Positions 16,264 through 24,018 of a stretch of 30,607 bases of DNA are shown in pieces. This DNA comes from a virus. The notes beneath the pieces are model-generated. The model had not been told where the DNA came from. It made no database searches and saw nothing but the letters and a program-made list of their open reading frames with translations. Every line of letters begins with the position of its first letter. Position 1 is the first letter of the stretch. The stretch lies in IMG/VR virus record IMGVR_UViG_3300025646_009126, positions 1 through 30,607 of that record; one strand, given 5' to 3'. A program made the translations under genes and the position numbers.

Positions 16264-16536
16264 ATGCCAAAAGAACTATACGTATTTTTTAATGACAATT
16301 GCTGGGACTATAAGCAGCATGAGCCAGTAATTGATGAGTTTGCTGCTGAAAATCCAGACATTGTAGTTGAAAAGTTTAATTTTACTGATATGTCTTACCC
16401 ACCAACTAGCTATCATGTAAGCAAGTATGACGTAAAGCAATCTCCCACCTATATTGGTGTTGTAGATGGGCAAGTAATAGACAGACAAAATGGAGGCAAG
16501 CCGTCTAAGTTTGCTCTTCGATCTCTGCTTGGATAA
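16264..16536 (+). CDS. Thioredoxin-fold protein with a degenerate active site
   Basis: A 90-aa protein with a beta-strand start LYVFFNDNCWDY, an expected helix, and a cis-Pro loop QSPTYIGVVDGQ followed by a NGGKPSKFALRSLL helix. This is the thioredoxin layout. In place of W-C-x-x-C there is only C13 (NDNCWDY), so it cannot do ordinary dithiol exchange. It could bind rather than reduce, or act by a monothiol route. It overlaps the 3' end of a minus-strand gene by 32 bp. Confidence 0.72.
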   Translation: MPKELYVFFNDNCWDYKQHEPVIDEFAAENPDIVVEKFNFTDMSYPPTSYHVSKYDVKQSPTYIGVVDGQVIDRQNGGKPSKFALRSLLG

Positions 16537-16666
16537 GACCTTTTAGTTTTAAAACGTACTTGTCGTAATCAATTTCTATAATTGTATTATCTCTATCAAT
16601 TTTATGAATCTTAATGTCTTTGCCTATTTCAAATAAAATATTTTTAATCTTGTCATCTAGATTCAC
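16505..16666 (-). CDS. Small hypothetical protein, 53 aa, minus strand
   Basis: GTG 16666 is preceded by AAGGAGAG with 3 nt spacing. The product begins MNLDDKIKNILFEIGKDIKI and ends EIEEQT. It starts inside the cupin 3' end (14-bp overlap), so it would be the last gene of the minus-strand glycan operon, and it overlaps the thioredoxin-like gene end-to-end. Unrecognised. The call rests on the strong ribosome binding site and the overlap style. Confidence 0.6.
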   Translation of the reverse strand: MNLDDKIKNILFEIGKDIKIHKIDRDNTIIEIDYDKYVLKLKGLIQAEIEEQT

Positions 16667-16994
16667 GGTCTCTCCTTACAACGACTTTATCATTAGTAAA
16701 ATTAGGAACTTTAACACAAACAATTTCACAGTCCTCTAAAAAATCTGGGTCTGCTATTTCCAGGGGCTCAAGAATAAAGATATCTCCTGGCACCAGTTTC
16801 TTTCCTTGAATAATCATTGTTCCCCTAATGAGCAAGTTAATTTCGTCTAAATGCTCATGATAGTGCCAATCCCAGTTTTCACCCTGCTTGTGTATTTTAA
16901 AAGATACCTCTAGGCCCTTTGTTTGATAGGCAGCATTGGGAAAATTACCAACATACCATCCGCCAATACTGTTTTCAATTCTATAAGTTTTCAT
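16653..16994 (-). CDS. Cupin-domain protein
   Basis: A 113-aa single cupin barrel. Motif 1 reads WHYHEHLDEINLLIRG, with the H-x-H-xx-(H)...E metal ligand set. The second half reads LVPGDIFILEPLE and lacks a clear second-motif histidine. ATG 16994 lies 14 bp inside the preceding nucleotidyltransferase-GT61 gene; the next upstream ATG would extend far into that gene. Given its neighbours it may be a nucleotide-sugar isomerase/epimerase-like or sugar-sensing cupin (inference). The substrate is unknown. Confidence 0.8.
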   Translation of the reverse strand: MKTYRIENSIGGWYVGNFPNAAYQTKGLEVSFKIHKQGENWDWHYHEHLDEINLLIRGTMIIQGKKLVPGDIFILEPLEIADPDFLEDCEIVCVKVPNFTNDKVVVRRDRESR

Positions 16995-18639
16995 TGCTTC
17001 CCGTCTTGTCAATAAAAATTGGATTTTCAATAAAAGAACTTACGATTACTTCATGTGGAAATGTGTTTTCTTTTTTTAAATTAATCATCGTAAATACTGT
17101 ATCTGAAGAGGCAAATGCACTGTGAACGCTATTTGAGCCTTTAATTGTTGCTATGTGTGAAGCTTTTCTAACAATATTGATTTGATCAGCAACGCTTAGT
17201 CGCTCAGGATCAACTACCTCATATCCATCATCTGTAAATAATTTAACAACAGCCTCGTACTCATCCTTGCTGGCAAAACGATTGTGAGTTTCGTCGATGT
17301 CCAATGAGCCAGTCCCTACCTTATTGTTGGAGGCATGAAAAAATACTTTATTATTTTTTTGAGTATTGTCTTGCACTGAAAGATTATCTAAAATTTCTTT
17401 TGAGGAGCTTCCCAAAAGAAGTTTAATATATTCAGGATTTCCAGGGTGGCTTTCTTCGGTTAAGATTTGAGGAATATAGTCCATAAATAACTTATAAAAC
17501 AATGAATAGTCTCGTGGGGAAATTACAAAAAGATTTTTAATCTTAACTCTGCCGACTGTGTCATCGACTGTTAGTAAGTTTACTATTCCAAGGTCCAGCA
17601 ACTCTTTCATAAAGGGCTGTATGTTATTAAAAGAAATATCAGAATTTATTTCAAGATACAGCGGACTAATATCAGTTTGCGTAAGCTTTTTAAGGGCAAG
17701 CCACTGTCCGACAACGTCGCACAGGCCATGATAAAAACTCTTTTCATTAGCGTTAAACAAAAAAACATTTTCAAGATATTTTTCTTCGTCCCCTCTAGAG
17801 GGCATCTTAATCTCAACATCTTTTAATATGCTATATGGAATTGTGCCACTAACAGATACTACATCGCCAACCTTGGCGGTGTGCCTAATCTCATCAAAAT
17901 GTAGCCTGACCTTTTCTCCCATATTTAAATAGTTATCTATGTCGCTTGGAGTTCCCAGGCTGTAATATCTTTCAGAGCCATGGAAGATGTAAGGCACAAC
18001 TGGCTTATTAATAAGAAGATAATTGTAGGTAAGAGATACGTACGGCTCTTTATATCCTAAATCCTTATACTCAGCCAGTAGCTTTCTTGCTGTGTCAAAA
18101 AAGTCTTTTGCTTTTTTCCAGTAGTGAACTCCAATTAAAGCAGTATCGCTAATAACTTCTTTTTCTGCAAGCTTAACTATTCTATTTTCTTTAATTTGTG
18201 CGTAACTATGATTCGGATCGTTTGATGTATAAACAACTACTGCACCATAGGCACCCTGATGCCTTACCTCCCTTAGAAACAGCTCTGGGTCCCACTTCAG
18301 GGCCTGGTCACAATTGGTAATAATAAGCTCGTCATCTAGTTGTAAATATTTTTCAGCATATAGTGCTGAATGTGCTGCACCTAAATGCTCATCGTCTATT
18401 CGCACTTCTGTAAAAGACTTACAGTTTTTTGTAAAAATTTCTGTAAGCATTTCGTTGTGCTCAGAGTTTTCAAAACTTTTTGTAATAAAAACAAAATGCC
18501 AATCAGGCAGACCCAAAGTTTTAATGGCTATTTCTGCCAGCGTTTTGCCAGCTACTTTTACAAGGGGCTTTGGAAGGCGGTATCCCGCATTTGAAAAACG
18601 ACTTCCTTTTCCTGCCATGGGAATAATTACTGTGGGCAT
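16981..18639 (-). CDS. Fusion of sugar nucleotidyltransferase and GT61-like glycosyltransferase
   Basis: 552 aa in two domains. Residues 1-245 form an NTP-transferase: IIPMAGKGSRFSNAGYRLPKPL (nucleotide-binding G-x-G-x-R and the KP motif), then IITNCDQALKWDP with the metal-binding Asp, and a closing YYSLGTPSDIDNYL. Residues about 290-552 form a GT61/DUF563-like domain: FYHGLCDVVGQWLALKKL, then ADQINIVRKASHIATIKGSNSVHSAFASS. Such a protein could make an activated sugar and transfer it. It lies in a minus-strand operon 1 bp downstream of another GT61 gene and upstream of the cupin. Glycan decoration of virion or host surface is inferred. Confidence 0.85.
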   Translation of the reverse strand: MPTVIIPMAGKGSRFSNAGYRLPKPLVKVAGKTLAEIAIKTLGLPDWHFVFITKSFENSEHNEMLTEIFTKNCKSFTEVRIDDEHLGAAHSALYAEKYLQLDDELIITNCDQALKWDPELFLREVRHQGAYGAVVVYTSNDPNHSYAQIKENRIVKLAEKEVISDTALIGVHYWKKAKDFFDTARKLLAEYKDLGYKEPYVSLTYNYLLINKPVVPYIFHGSERYYSLGTPSDIDNYLNMGEKVRLHFDEIRHTAKVGDVVSVSGTIPYSILKDVEIKMPSRGDEEKYLENVFLFNANEKSFYHGLCDVVGQWLALKKLTQTDISPLYLEINSDISFNNIQPFMKELLDLGIVNLLTVDDTVGRVKIKNLFVISPRDYSLFYKLFMDYIPQILTEESHPGNPEYIKLLLGSSSKEILDNLSVQDNTQKNNKVFFHASNNKVGTGSLDIDETHNRFASKDEYEAVVKLFTDDGYEVVDPERLSVADQINIVRKASHIATIKGSNSVHSAFASSDTVFTMINLKKENTFPHEVIVSSFIENPIFIDKTGSNENL

Positions 18640-18640
18640 T

Positions 18641-19858
18641 TTATAAAAAATCTCCTTTTTCTTTTTCTAGATCGCTAAGAAGCCTGTTAATGTCAAACTT
18701 TTTCCTCAAAACTTCTCTTTGATCATAATAAATTATAGGCTTTACTTCTTTAAAAAATAAGTCTAGGGTCTCAAGGTGATTAAATTGATAGGTAGTATTC
18801 GGCTCTAAATAAACAATTTGGGTGCTGCTTTCAGCGATTATAGCATTAAGAATTGCAGCCCCAGATATTAGAGCAACTTTTTCTGCACGAATAATCATAT
18901 TTAGCATGTCTACCCAAGATAGCTCTTGTGAGTCTAAGAAGAAATAGTCTCTTCTTTTAAAAAAGTTATCTATTGCCAAAACTTCTTCAGGAGAAAGGTA
19001 TCTTTCCCCAAGCTCTGCCACCACCCCACGCATTGAACCAGCATTAGTCAAATCAATTGTATGTCTCCAATAATCTATGTTTATTACCTCAGCAGCAACG
19101 CCCTTGGGGTCAGAAACAATATTTAAATCTTTGTCAAAAACAACATTGTTTTTTTCAAAGTATTTAATTTGATCATGCCATGCCTGAAGTCTTTCTATTG
19201 TTAATCCAGGTCGCACAAATACTCTGGTGGGATAATTAAAGTCTTCTGGCAGCCTATTATGCTCAAGTGCTTTTTTATAAATAAACTCTTTGAGAAGGGG
19301 AAGCATTAGCAGTCTGCTTCCACTTCCATTTAAAACATCTGCCAGTAGCGGTATAGATATTTCAGAAATCTTTTCCCTTAAAAAAGTAATGTTTGAGTTT
19401 GCCAGCAAGAATAGCTTGTCTACCTTTAGCTTTTTATATGTACAAAGATTTATTACTTCTCCACCAAAGCCCTCCTCCTGGCACCATTGAATGACGGTAG
19501 ACACAAAATCTTTTTGAGTTTTTGCAAGCTCATCAACCGCACCTGGCTGATCATTAACAAAATATATTTTTATTTCTGGAATAAATGTTCTTAGCCAAAG
19601 GTACTGTGCAAGCCCATCACACATGAAGTGATAAAATTGACTTTCATATATCCCTACAAAAAAAGATGGTCCGCCAATTGTTCTTGAGTACTCTCTAGTA
19701 AATTCTGGATAAGATGTTTTATTAAAAAAAACATTGCTGATCTCATGGAGATAAAGGTTTTCAGGAGATTCAGATCCATCTATATTACTAAGTCCATTAT
19801 CCCAAACTTTGTTGGTTAATACCTCATCATAAGAAGCAGTAAATTCAAGGGCAGACAT
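18641..19858 (-). CDS. GT61-like (DUF563) glycosyltransferase
   Basis: 405 aa. ATG 19858 (MSALEFTASYDEV) is 6 nt from a minus-strand TATAAT and has no ribosome binding site, so the gene is leaderless; upstream in-frame starts are not transcribed. The GT61 signature parts are FYHFMCDGLAQYLWLRTF (residues about 85-105), a central RVFVRPGL strand, and the C-terminal VALISGAAILNAIIAES, where GT61 enzymes carry their G-A-x-L-N-A motif. It heads the minus-strand glycan operon and is paralogous to the C-terminal halves of the 16981 and 25308 products. Confidence 0.82.
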   Translation of the reverse strand: MSALEFTASYDEVLTNKVWDNGLSNIDGSESPENLYLHEISNVFFNKTSYPEFTREYSRTIGGPSFFVGIYESQFYHFMCDGLAQYLWLRTFIPEIKIYFVNDQPGAVDELAKTQKDFVSTVIQWCQEEGFGGEVINLCTYKKLKVDKLFLLANSNITFLREKISEISIPLLADVLNGSGSRLLMLPLLKEFIYKKALEHNRLPEDFNYPTRVFVRPGLTIERLQAWHDQIKYFEKNNVVFDKDLNIVSDPKGVAAEVINIDYWRHTIDLTNAGSMRGVVAELGERYLSPEEVLAIDNFFKRRDYFFLDSQELSWVDMLNMIIRAEKVALISGAAILNAIIAESSTQIVYLEPNTTYQFNHLETLDLFFKEVKPIIYYDQREVLRKKFDINRLLSDLEKEKGDFL

Positions 19859-19864
19859 ATATAA

Positions 19865-19870
19865 ATTATA
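19865..19870 (-). promoter_or_regulatory. Leaderless extended -10 promoter (TGGTATAAT) of the minus-strand glycan operon
   Basis: Reads TGGTATAAT on the minus strand, with exactly 6 nt to ATG 19858. It is divergent from the nrdH promoter 60 bp away. Confidence 0.78.
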
Positions 19871-19928
19871 CCACGCAAGCTTAATCAAAACGTTATAAAT
19901 ACGCCAGTTTCTGAAGCAAAATATGAGG

Positions 19929-19934
19929 TATAAT
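19929..19934 (+). promoter_or_regulatory. -10 TATAAT for nrdH
   Basis: GAGGTATAAT precedes a leader with AAAAGGAG at 19953-19960 and ATG 19969, so this is a conventional leadered gene. No clear -35 is seen. Confidence 0.62.
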
Positions 19935-19968
19935 TGGTCCATTCAATTTAATAAAAGGAGAATATTAT

Positions 19969-20190
19969 ATGACAACGGTGTATACAAAGCCAGCGTGTGT
20001 TCAGTGTGACGCTACAAAAAGACTGATGGATAACTTAGGAATTAATTACGAAACAGTAGACATAACACAAGATGAGGCTGCGTATACTAAGATTGTTAAT
20101 ATGGGATATCAAGCTGTCCCAGTGGTTATTACCACCAACGGCTCCTGGTCAGGTTTTCAGCCAGATAAAATTAGCCTTCTGGCTGCTTGA
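19969..20190 (+). CDS. nrdH: NrdH-type glutaredoxin-like redoxin
   Basis: A 73-aa redoxin with the active site C10-V-Q-C13 in YTKPACVQCDATKRLMD, a VPVVI cis-Pro loop, and the NrdH-specific WSGFQPDKI segment before the C-terminus. NrdH reduces the C-terminal CVSC pair of NrdE and is itself reduced by thioredoxin reductase. It is separated by 17 kb from nrdIEF, whereas bacterial operons are usually nrdHIEF. It has its own promoter and a strong ribosome binding site. Confidence 0.93.
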   Translation: MTTVYTKPACVQCDATKRLMDNLGINYETVDITQDEAAYTKIVNMGYQAVPVVITTNGSWSGFQPDKISLLAA

Positions 20191-20216
20191 CACTAGGCCC
20201 TGAGAGGGTGTATAAT
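20187..20216 (+). promoter_or_regulatory. Promoter TTGACA-N18-TATAAT, leaderless
   Basis: A consensus -35 TTGACA (20187-20192) overlaps the nrdH stop; after 18 nt comes TATAAT (20211-20216), with TG two bases before it. ATG 20223 is 6 nt after the -10. Confidence 0.85.
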
Positions 20217-20222
20217 ATGGGT

Positions 20223-20393
20223 ATGGGACCTAAATGTGTTTGTAATTTATGTGATGATGTCATCCAGTCAATGCACCGCCATGACTTTGTACGATGTAAG
20301 TGTGGCAAGTCTTTTGTAGATGGTGGAGACAGATATGTTCGCTGTGGCGGATACATAACAATTATGGAGGATAATCTTGTTAAGAAAAATTGA
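20223..20393 (+). CDS. Small zinc-ribbon protein (DUF7695-like), 56 aa
   Basis: The product reads MGPKCVCNLCDDVIQSMHRHDFVRC, split here as CVCNLC, HRHDFVRCKCGKSFVDGG and RYVRCGG. Two Cys-x-Cys/Cys-x2-Cys knuckles with an H-x-H-D-F-V core match a family of small proteins I know as DUF7695. Start 20223 is chosen because it lies 6 nt from TATAAT; ATG 20217 is the alternative. It leads a run of overlapping small genes. Function unknown. Confidence 0.8.
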   Translation: MGPKCVCNLCDDVIQSMHRHDFVRCKCGKSFVDGGDRYVRCGGYITIMEDNLVKKN

Positions 20394-20559
20394 TATAGAA
20401 ACAGATCCAGATTATGCATATGAGTGGGCGGAAAAAGGAATTAAGTTTGAGCGTGCTAGAATTTTAAAACTTCTTGAAGAGTTTAAAGACGACAGCGGGT
20501 ACATAAATGCAGCCTGGTTCGTAATAGAGAGAGAAATTAACCATGGAACACTTGATTGA
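20377..20559 (+). CDS. Small helical protein with the GxxFERxRILxLL motif, 60 aa
   Basis: TTG start with GGAGG at 20366-20370. The product contains WAEKGIKFERARILKLLEEF. The same G-x-x-F-E-R-x-R-I core occurs in the products at 28506 and 29267, making a family of short phage helical proteins. It overlaps both neighbours by 17 bp. Function unknown. Confidence 0.7.
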   Translation: MLRKIDIETDPDYAYEWAEKGIKFERARILKLLEEFKDDSGYINAAWFVIEREINHGTLD

Positions 20560-20716
20560 GGTAATGTTTGGACCTGAGCATGTAATTGCAGAGTTTTTTT
20601 GGAATGCAGTTTTCATTGCTGCAACATATGTAATTGCAAGAGGCGGGGCACTTCGTAAAGCCCATAGGTATATTGATGACAAGCATGGCGTAAAGCATGC
20701 AGATAGCGAATATTGA
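20543..20716 (+). CDS. Small single-pass membrane protein, 57 aa
   Basis: Begins MEHLIEVMFGPEHVIAEFFW. A short hydrophobic helix (WNAVFIAATYVIA, residues about 20-33) is followed by a basic tail (RGGALRKAHRYID). It starts 17 bp inside the previous gene and its TGA shares a base with the ribA ATG (TGATG), so it is probably coupled. Unrecognised. Confidence 0.65.
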   Translation: MEHLIEVMFGPEHVIAEFFWNAVFIAATYVIARGGALRKAHRYIDDKHGVKHADSEY

Positions 20717-21321
20717 TGGGTAGAGTAGAGCTCAGGGCTGTTACGACAGTTCCCACCGTGTACGGTGAAATGCAAATGCGTGGATACTATGACCATGTAA
20801 TGAATGTAGAACATGTAGCACTTGTTGCAGGATGCTCTGACAAAGAAAACACATTGCTAAGAATACACTCTGAGTGCATCACGGGGGAGGCCTTTGGATC
20901 TCTCAAATGTGAGTGTGGGCCTCAATTGCATTTTGCATTAGAACAAATTGGAGAGCATGGTGGTGTTGTCATCTACCTACGTGGGCAGGAGGGCCGTGGC
21001 ATTGGCCTTATCAACAAGCTAAGGGCTTATGCATTGCAAGAGGAAGGCCTTGACACAGTAGATGCAAACCTAGCCTTAGGTCTTCCAGAAGAGGCCAGGG
21101 AGTACGGTGCTGCAATTGCAATCCTAGAAGAAATGGACATCAAGGGCGTAATCTTGCTTACGAACAACCCCGCAAAAACTGATTGTTTAAATGGATCTTC
21201 TGTTGTAAATGTTGTAGGCACTGCCCCCATAGTTGTGGGCATCTCTGAAGAAAACAAGGGCTACCTTAAAACTAAGCGAGATAGAATGAAGCACTATATT
21301 GACAGCCTAGCCCTGGCCTGA
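20716..21321 (+). CDS. ribA: GTP cyclohydrolase II (RibA-type)
   Basis: 201 aa, the normal length of a stand-alone RibA. The zinc site is C54, C65, C67 in HSECITGEAFGSLKCECGPQ. The GTP-binding/catalytic loop is YLRGQEGRGIGLINKLRAYA, followed by TNNPAK. The enzyme opens GTP to the first riboflavin intermediate with release of formate and pyrophosphate. No ribB, ribD, ribE or ribH neighbour is present. It could boost host flavin synthesis, in line with the flavin-dependent NrdI and luciferase-like genes, or provide a modified pyrimidine precursor (both inference). The ATG overlaps the previous stop. Confidence 0.93.
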   Translation: MGRVELRAVTTVPTVYGEMQMRGYYDHVMNVEHVALVAGCSDKENTLLRIHSECITGEAFGSLKCECGPQLHFALEQIGEHGGVVIYLRGQEGRGIGLINKLRAYALQEEGLDTVDANLALGLPEEAREYGAAIAILEEMDIKGVILLTNNPAKTDCLNGSSVVNVVGTAPIVVGISEENKGYLKTKRDRMKHYIDSLALA

Positions 21322-21342
21322 TACAATTACTTAGGAGGAAAA

Positions 21343-21543
21343 ATGGAATCAACAAAACGTAGTTTAATTAAAACATTTAGCTGGGAAGTATTTCACCTAA
21401 TTGGTGTTGCTGGTGTTATCTTTTTGTTTACTGGAGAGTGGGAGTATGCAACTCTAGGTGCTCTTCTTTATATAGCCTGGGAGGCACTAGGCTACTTTAT
21501 TCATGAAAGAGTATGGGCAAGGTTCGGTAATAAGGTAAAGTAA
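21343..21543 (+). CDS. DUF2061-family membrane protein, 66 aa
   Basis: Begins MESTKRSLIKTFSWEVFHLI, with two transmembrane helices (about 15-33 and 38-56), ending in YFIHERVWARFG. The SxxKTxSWE start and the HERVW end match the DUF2061 family of small membrane proteins. TTAGGAGGAAAA gives a strong ribosome binding site. The TAA shares its last A with the next ATG (TAATG). Function unknown. Confidence 0.85.
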   Translation: MESTKRSLIKTFSWEVFHLIGVAGVIFLFTGEWEYATLGALLYIAWEALGYFIHERVWARFGNKVK

Positions 21544-22982
21544 TGAAAAAATTTATAGTGGGTATGATAGGTGTTGCACTTCTATCTGGGTGCAGCACCA
21601 CTAGCGTAAATGAGACAGCAAACGAAATTGTAGCAGAAGCAAGACCTACAAATGTTTTGCCCACAAATGATCACAAACAAGATAATCAAACACAAAATGA
21701 TAGTACATTTTATGAGCCTTCAGAGTCTCCAGCAGTTGAAACTTCAGAGTCTCTAGGTGTATCTAGTCCAGAAGAGTCTGCTCCAGCAAAGCAGGAGCCT
21801 AAGCCCGTAGAGTCTAGTGCCCCAGAGCCATCGCCTACGGCCTCTGAGAAGCCGTCAGAGCCTACAAAAGAGCCTGAGGCAGTATACGACACCGTTTCTT
21901 TTGTAGATAACGTTGATCTTTGCAAAATTCCTGAATATACCTGGACTGGACCACACTCTAAGGGCTTTCCAATTAGAAATAACGACGTTCCTTACTCTGG
22001 AATCGTAAATGTTGCTGTAATTCCAATTGATTTTTCTGATGCTACCTCTAGCGGAATGAGCTCTTTATCAACTTATAAAAAATACTTTGATTTTGCAAGG
22101 TCATGGTCTAACTTTTACTCTGACGGCAAAATGACATATAACATTTCAATCCATACGGAATGGCTTCGTGCACCTAAAAAGGCAACAGAGTATCCAAAGA
22201 GAAACGACTACGCTGAGTATGCTCAAATGCAAGACTGGATAAGCGTGGCAGATCCATATTATGATTTTTCAAAAACTCATTTCGTATACTTTGTTGTTCC
22301 AGAAAAAGCTCACTTCGAGCTGGGGGCAGACATGTATGGCCCTGGCATTGCCAACACTGATGAGGGCCAGCTTATTTCTCGTGTCTTTACCTACGCTGGA
22401 GAACCCAACAAGATTTGGAGTCACCTTGTCCATGAAATTTTACATGACCAAGGATTTATTGGTCATGGTCCTGCTAACGGATCTGCCTATGGAGTTATGA
22501 TGGGACAATGGAACCAGTCGTTGTCTGTATTATCCTGGCCCAGCTTTTTGGCTGGCTGGTTAGACTCAGATGATATTGTATGTATTGATGCAAGGAAACA
22601 GTTTGCAACTTCTATAATTCAAGTAGAATCTTTGGACGCATTGGGAGCATCTCCTGGCATTAAAAGCGTCATTCTTAGAACTGGTGAAACAACCGCAACC
22701 GTAGTTGAATATCGAACTGATGGAAAGTTTAGTACCCTATCCGAATTAAGGCATGGAATTACTGCTTACAACCTCGATACCTCAAAGCCAAGCAATAGGT
22801 GCGACTCTTGTGGGCCTCAAGAATATGAGGATAGAAAGAACTGGTGGAACTATATTAGAAAACCAGGCACCTTTGACGGCGGTGGAAATAATAACTTTAA
22901 CTTTAAGTCTGGGACTATTCCCAATACTACTGGATTTACTATAAAGATTCTTTCTAAGAATATTATACAGATATCCAAATAG
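21543..22982 (+). CDS. Lipoprotein with an M6-like zinc metalloprotease domain
   Basis: 479 aa. The signal peptide MKKFIVGMIGVALLSGC ends in a lipobox with lipidated C17, so it would be anchored outside the cell membrane. Residues about 20-115 are a low-complexity Pro/Glu/Ser/Thr stalk. The catalytic region (about 145-400) contains VAVIPIDFSD, typical of M6-type peptidases, and the zinc motif H297-E-I-L-H301 with a further H308 (HEILHDQGFIGH). A CDSCG knuckle lies in the C-terminal beta-rich part. A phage-borne secreted protease-lipoprotein is odd: superinfection exclusion, surface processing or a lysogenic-conversion moron are possibilities. Proteolytic activity is inferred. Confidence 0.83.
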   Translation: MKKFIVGMIGVALLSGCSTTSVNETANEIVAEARPTNVLPTNDHKQDNQTQNDSTFYEPSESPAVETSESLGVSSPEESAPAKQEPKPVESSAPEPSPTASEKPSEPTKEPEAVYDTVSFVDNVDLCKIPEYTWTGPHSKGFPIRNNDVPYSGIVNVAVIPIDFSDATSSGMSSLSTYKKYFDFARSWSNFYSDGKMTYNISIHTEWLRAPKKATEYPKRNDYAEYAQMQDWISVADPYYDFSKTHFVYFVVPEKAHFELGADMYGPGIANTDEGQLISRVFTYAGEPNKIWSHLVHEILHDQGFIGHGPANGSAYGVMMGQWNQSLSVLSWPSFLAGWLDSDDIVCIDARKQFATSIIQVESLDALGASPGIKSVILRTGETTATVVEYRTDGKFSTLSELRHGITAYNLDTSKPSNRCDSCGPQEYEDRKNWWNYIRKPGTFDGGGNNNFNFKSGTIPNTTGFTIKILSKNIIQISK

Positions 22983-22984
22983 TG

Positions 22985-22990
22985 TATAAT
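22985..22990 (+). promoter_or_regulatory. Leaderless promoter (AGTGTATAAT) of oxygenase 1
   Basis: TATAAT 2 bp after the lipoprotein stop; 6 nt later comes ATG 22997. There is no ribosome binding site. Confidence 0.8.
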
Positions 22991-22996
22991 ATACAC

Positions 22997-23707
22997 ATGA
23001 GTGAAATTATTTTAACTAAAGAGTATATCGAGTCGCTGGGCTATGAGGTAGAGGTTGTTGATTACAGAATTTTTCTAATTAAAAACTTCACTAAGCCTGA
23101 AGAAATTGAAGAAATTATAAATCAGGCAGAGAATGCAACTCAGGAAGAATGGGAGCACCACTATCTTGAGGGTGCAATCAATCTTGCCAAAGTTAAGTTT
23201 GGAAGAACTGACATCGATAATTTAGTTGCAGAGGGCCTTTATGAATTAACCCATAATTGGAATGACAAAAATCTTAAAATTGCAAACTGGGATTTGGCCA
23301 CAACTCTTAACAAGAGGGCACAAGAAGTGTTTGACTTTAGAGATGATCTTCACTTTAATGGGTGTGGCACAATTCAGCGTCAATATGAGGGTGTTCCACT
23401 TAAAGACCATGTTGATAATCACACAGACCCATCTCTAGAATATGCAGCTGTTTTTTACTTAAATGATAATTACACTGACGGAGAGGTTTATTTTGTCAAA
23501 CAGGATATTCAGTTGCGTCCAGATCCAGGTGATCTCCTTGTTTTTCCAACAAGCGAGGATTGGAGGCACGGAGTAAATGCTCCTGGGCCAGGGCCCCACA
23601 GGTATATTATTCCTGGCTTTATTTCTAGAAAAGGTTTCTGGGACAAGCACCAAAAAAATAATTATAACGTAGATAAAACTTTAGATGATACTAAATACGT
23701 GCCTTAA
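22997..23707 (+). CDS. 2-oxoglutarate/Fe(II) oxygenase, tandem copy 1
   Basis: 236 aa. ATG 22997 is set by the -10 box 6 nt upstream; the GTG at 22982 would lie upstream of the transcript. Metal ligands are H138-x-D140 (KDHVDN) and H191 (WRHGV); the 2OG-binding Arg follows in PGPHRYIIPGF. The central strand YAAVFYLNDNYTDGEVYF is the P4H-like core. The N-terminal half (YRIFLIKNFTKPEEIEEII, then EEWEHHYLEGA) is shared with the copies at 23996 and 24621, so the three arose by tandem duplication. The substrate is unknown. Its C-terminal tail is longer than in its paralogues. Confidence 0.9.
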   Translation: MSEIILTKEYIESLGYEVEVVDYRIFLIKNFTKPEEIEEIINQAENATQEEWEHHYLEGAINLAKVKFGRTDIDNLVAEGLYELTHNWNDKNLKIANWDLATTLNKRAQEVFDFRDDLHFNGCGTIQRQYEGVPLKDHVDNHTDPSLEYAAVFYLNDNYTDGEVYFVKQDIQLRPDPGDLLVFPTSEDWRHGVNAPGPGPHRYIIPGFISRKGFWDKHQKNNYNVDKTLDDTKYVP

Positions 23708-23718
23708 AATAGTTTTAT

Positions 23719-24018
23719 ATGATAAAGGGTGCAGGATTTCGCAAAGAATTTTCTAAAACTTTACACGAACTTCACTTGTATAAAGAGGCTCACGGCTGCT
23801 CTGATTGTCACAACAAGTTCCCCCACTATGTTCTAGAGTTTGATCACAGACCAGAATGTGTTAAAATAGATGTTGTATATCGGGTTCTTCGTAATCAGGG
23901 ACCAGAGGCTGCCTGGGAAGAGGTTAAAAAATGCGACGTTGTTTGTTCAAACTGTCACAAAATAAGAACATATATGAGAGAATTTGGGCAGCATAATGAT
24001 AAAGGCAAAGCAGCTTAA
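23719..24018 (+). CDS. HNH endonuclease-like protein
   Basis: 99 aa. The zinc/HNH layout is CSDCHNKFPHYVLEFDHRP (first Cys pair and the catalytic H of the FDH motif), then CDVVCSNCHKIRT (second Cys pair and closing His). It sits between two oxygenase copies and overlaps the next gene by 23 bp. Free-standing HNH genes in phages are often homing endonucleases or packaging-associated nickases. The position within a tandem array could reflect mobility. A weak TAAAAT at 23705 lies 8 nt from the ATG. Confidence 0.85.
   Translation: MIKGAGFRKEFSKTLHELHLYKEAHGCSDCHNKFPHYVLEFDHRPECVKIDVVYRVLRNQGPEAAWEEVKKCDVVCSNCHKIRTYMREFGQHNDKGKAA

Noticed and set aside
22982-22996. Upstream GTG starts for the oxygenases at 22982 and 24606
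   Set aside because: These codons overlap the TATAAT boxes and would lie upstream of the predicted transcript start; the ATG 6 nt downstream is preferred.
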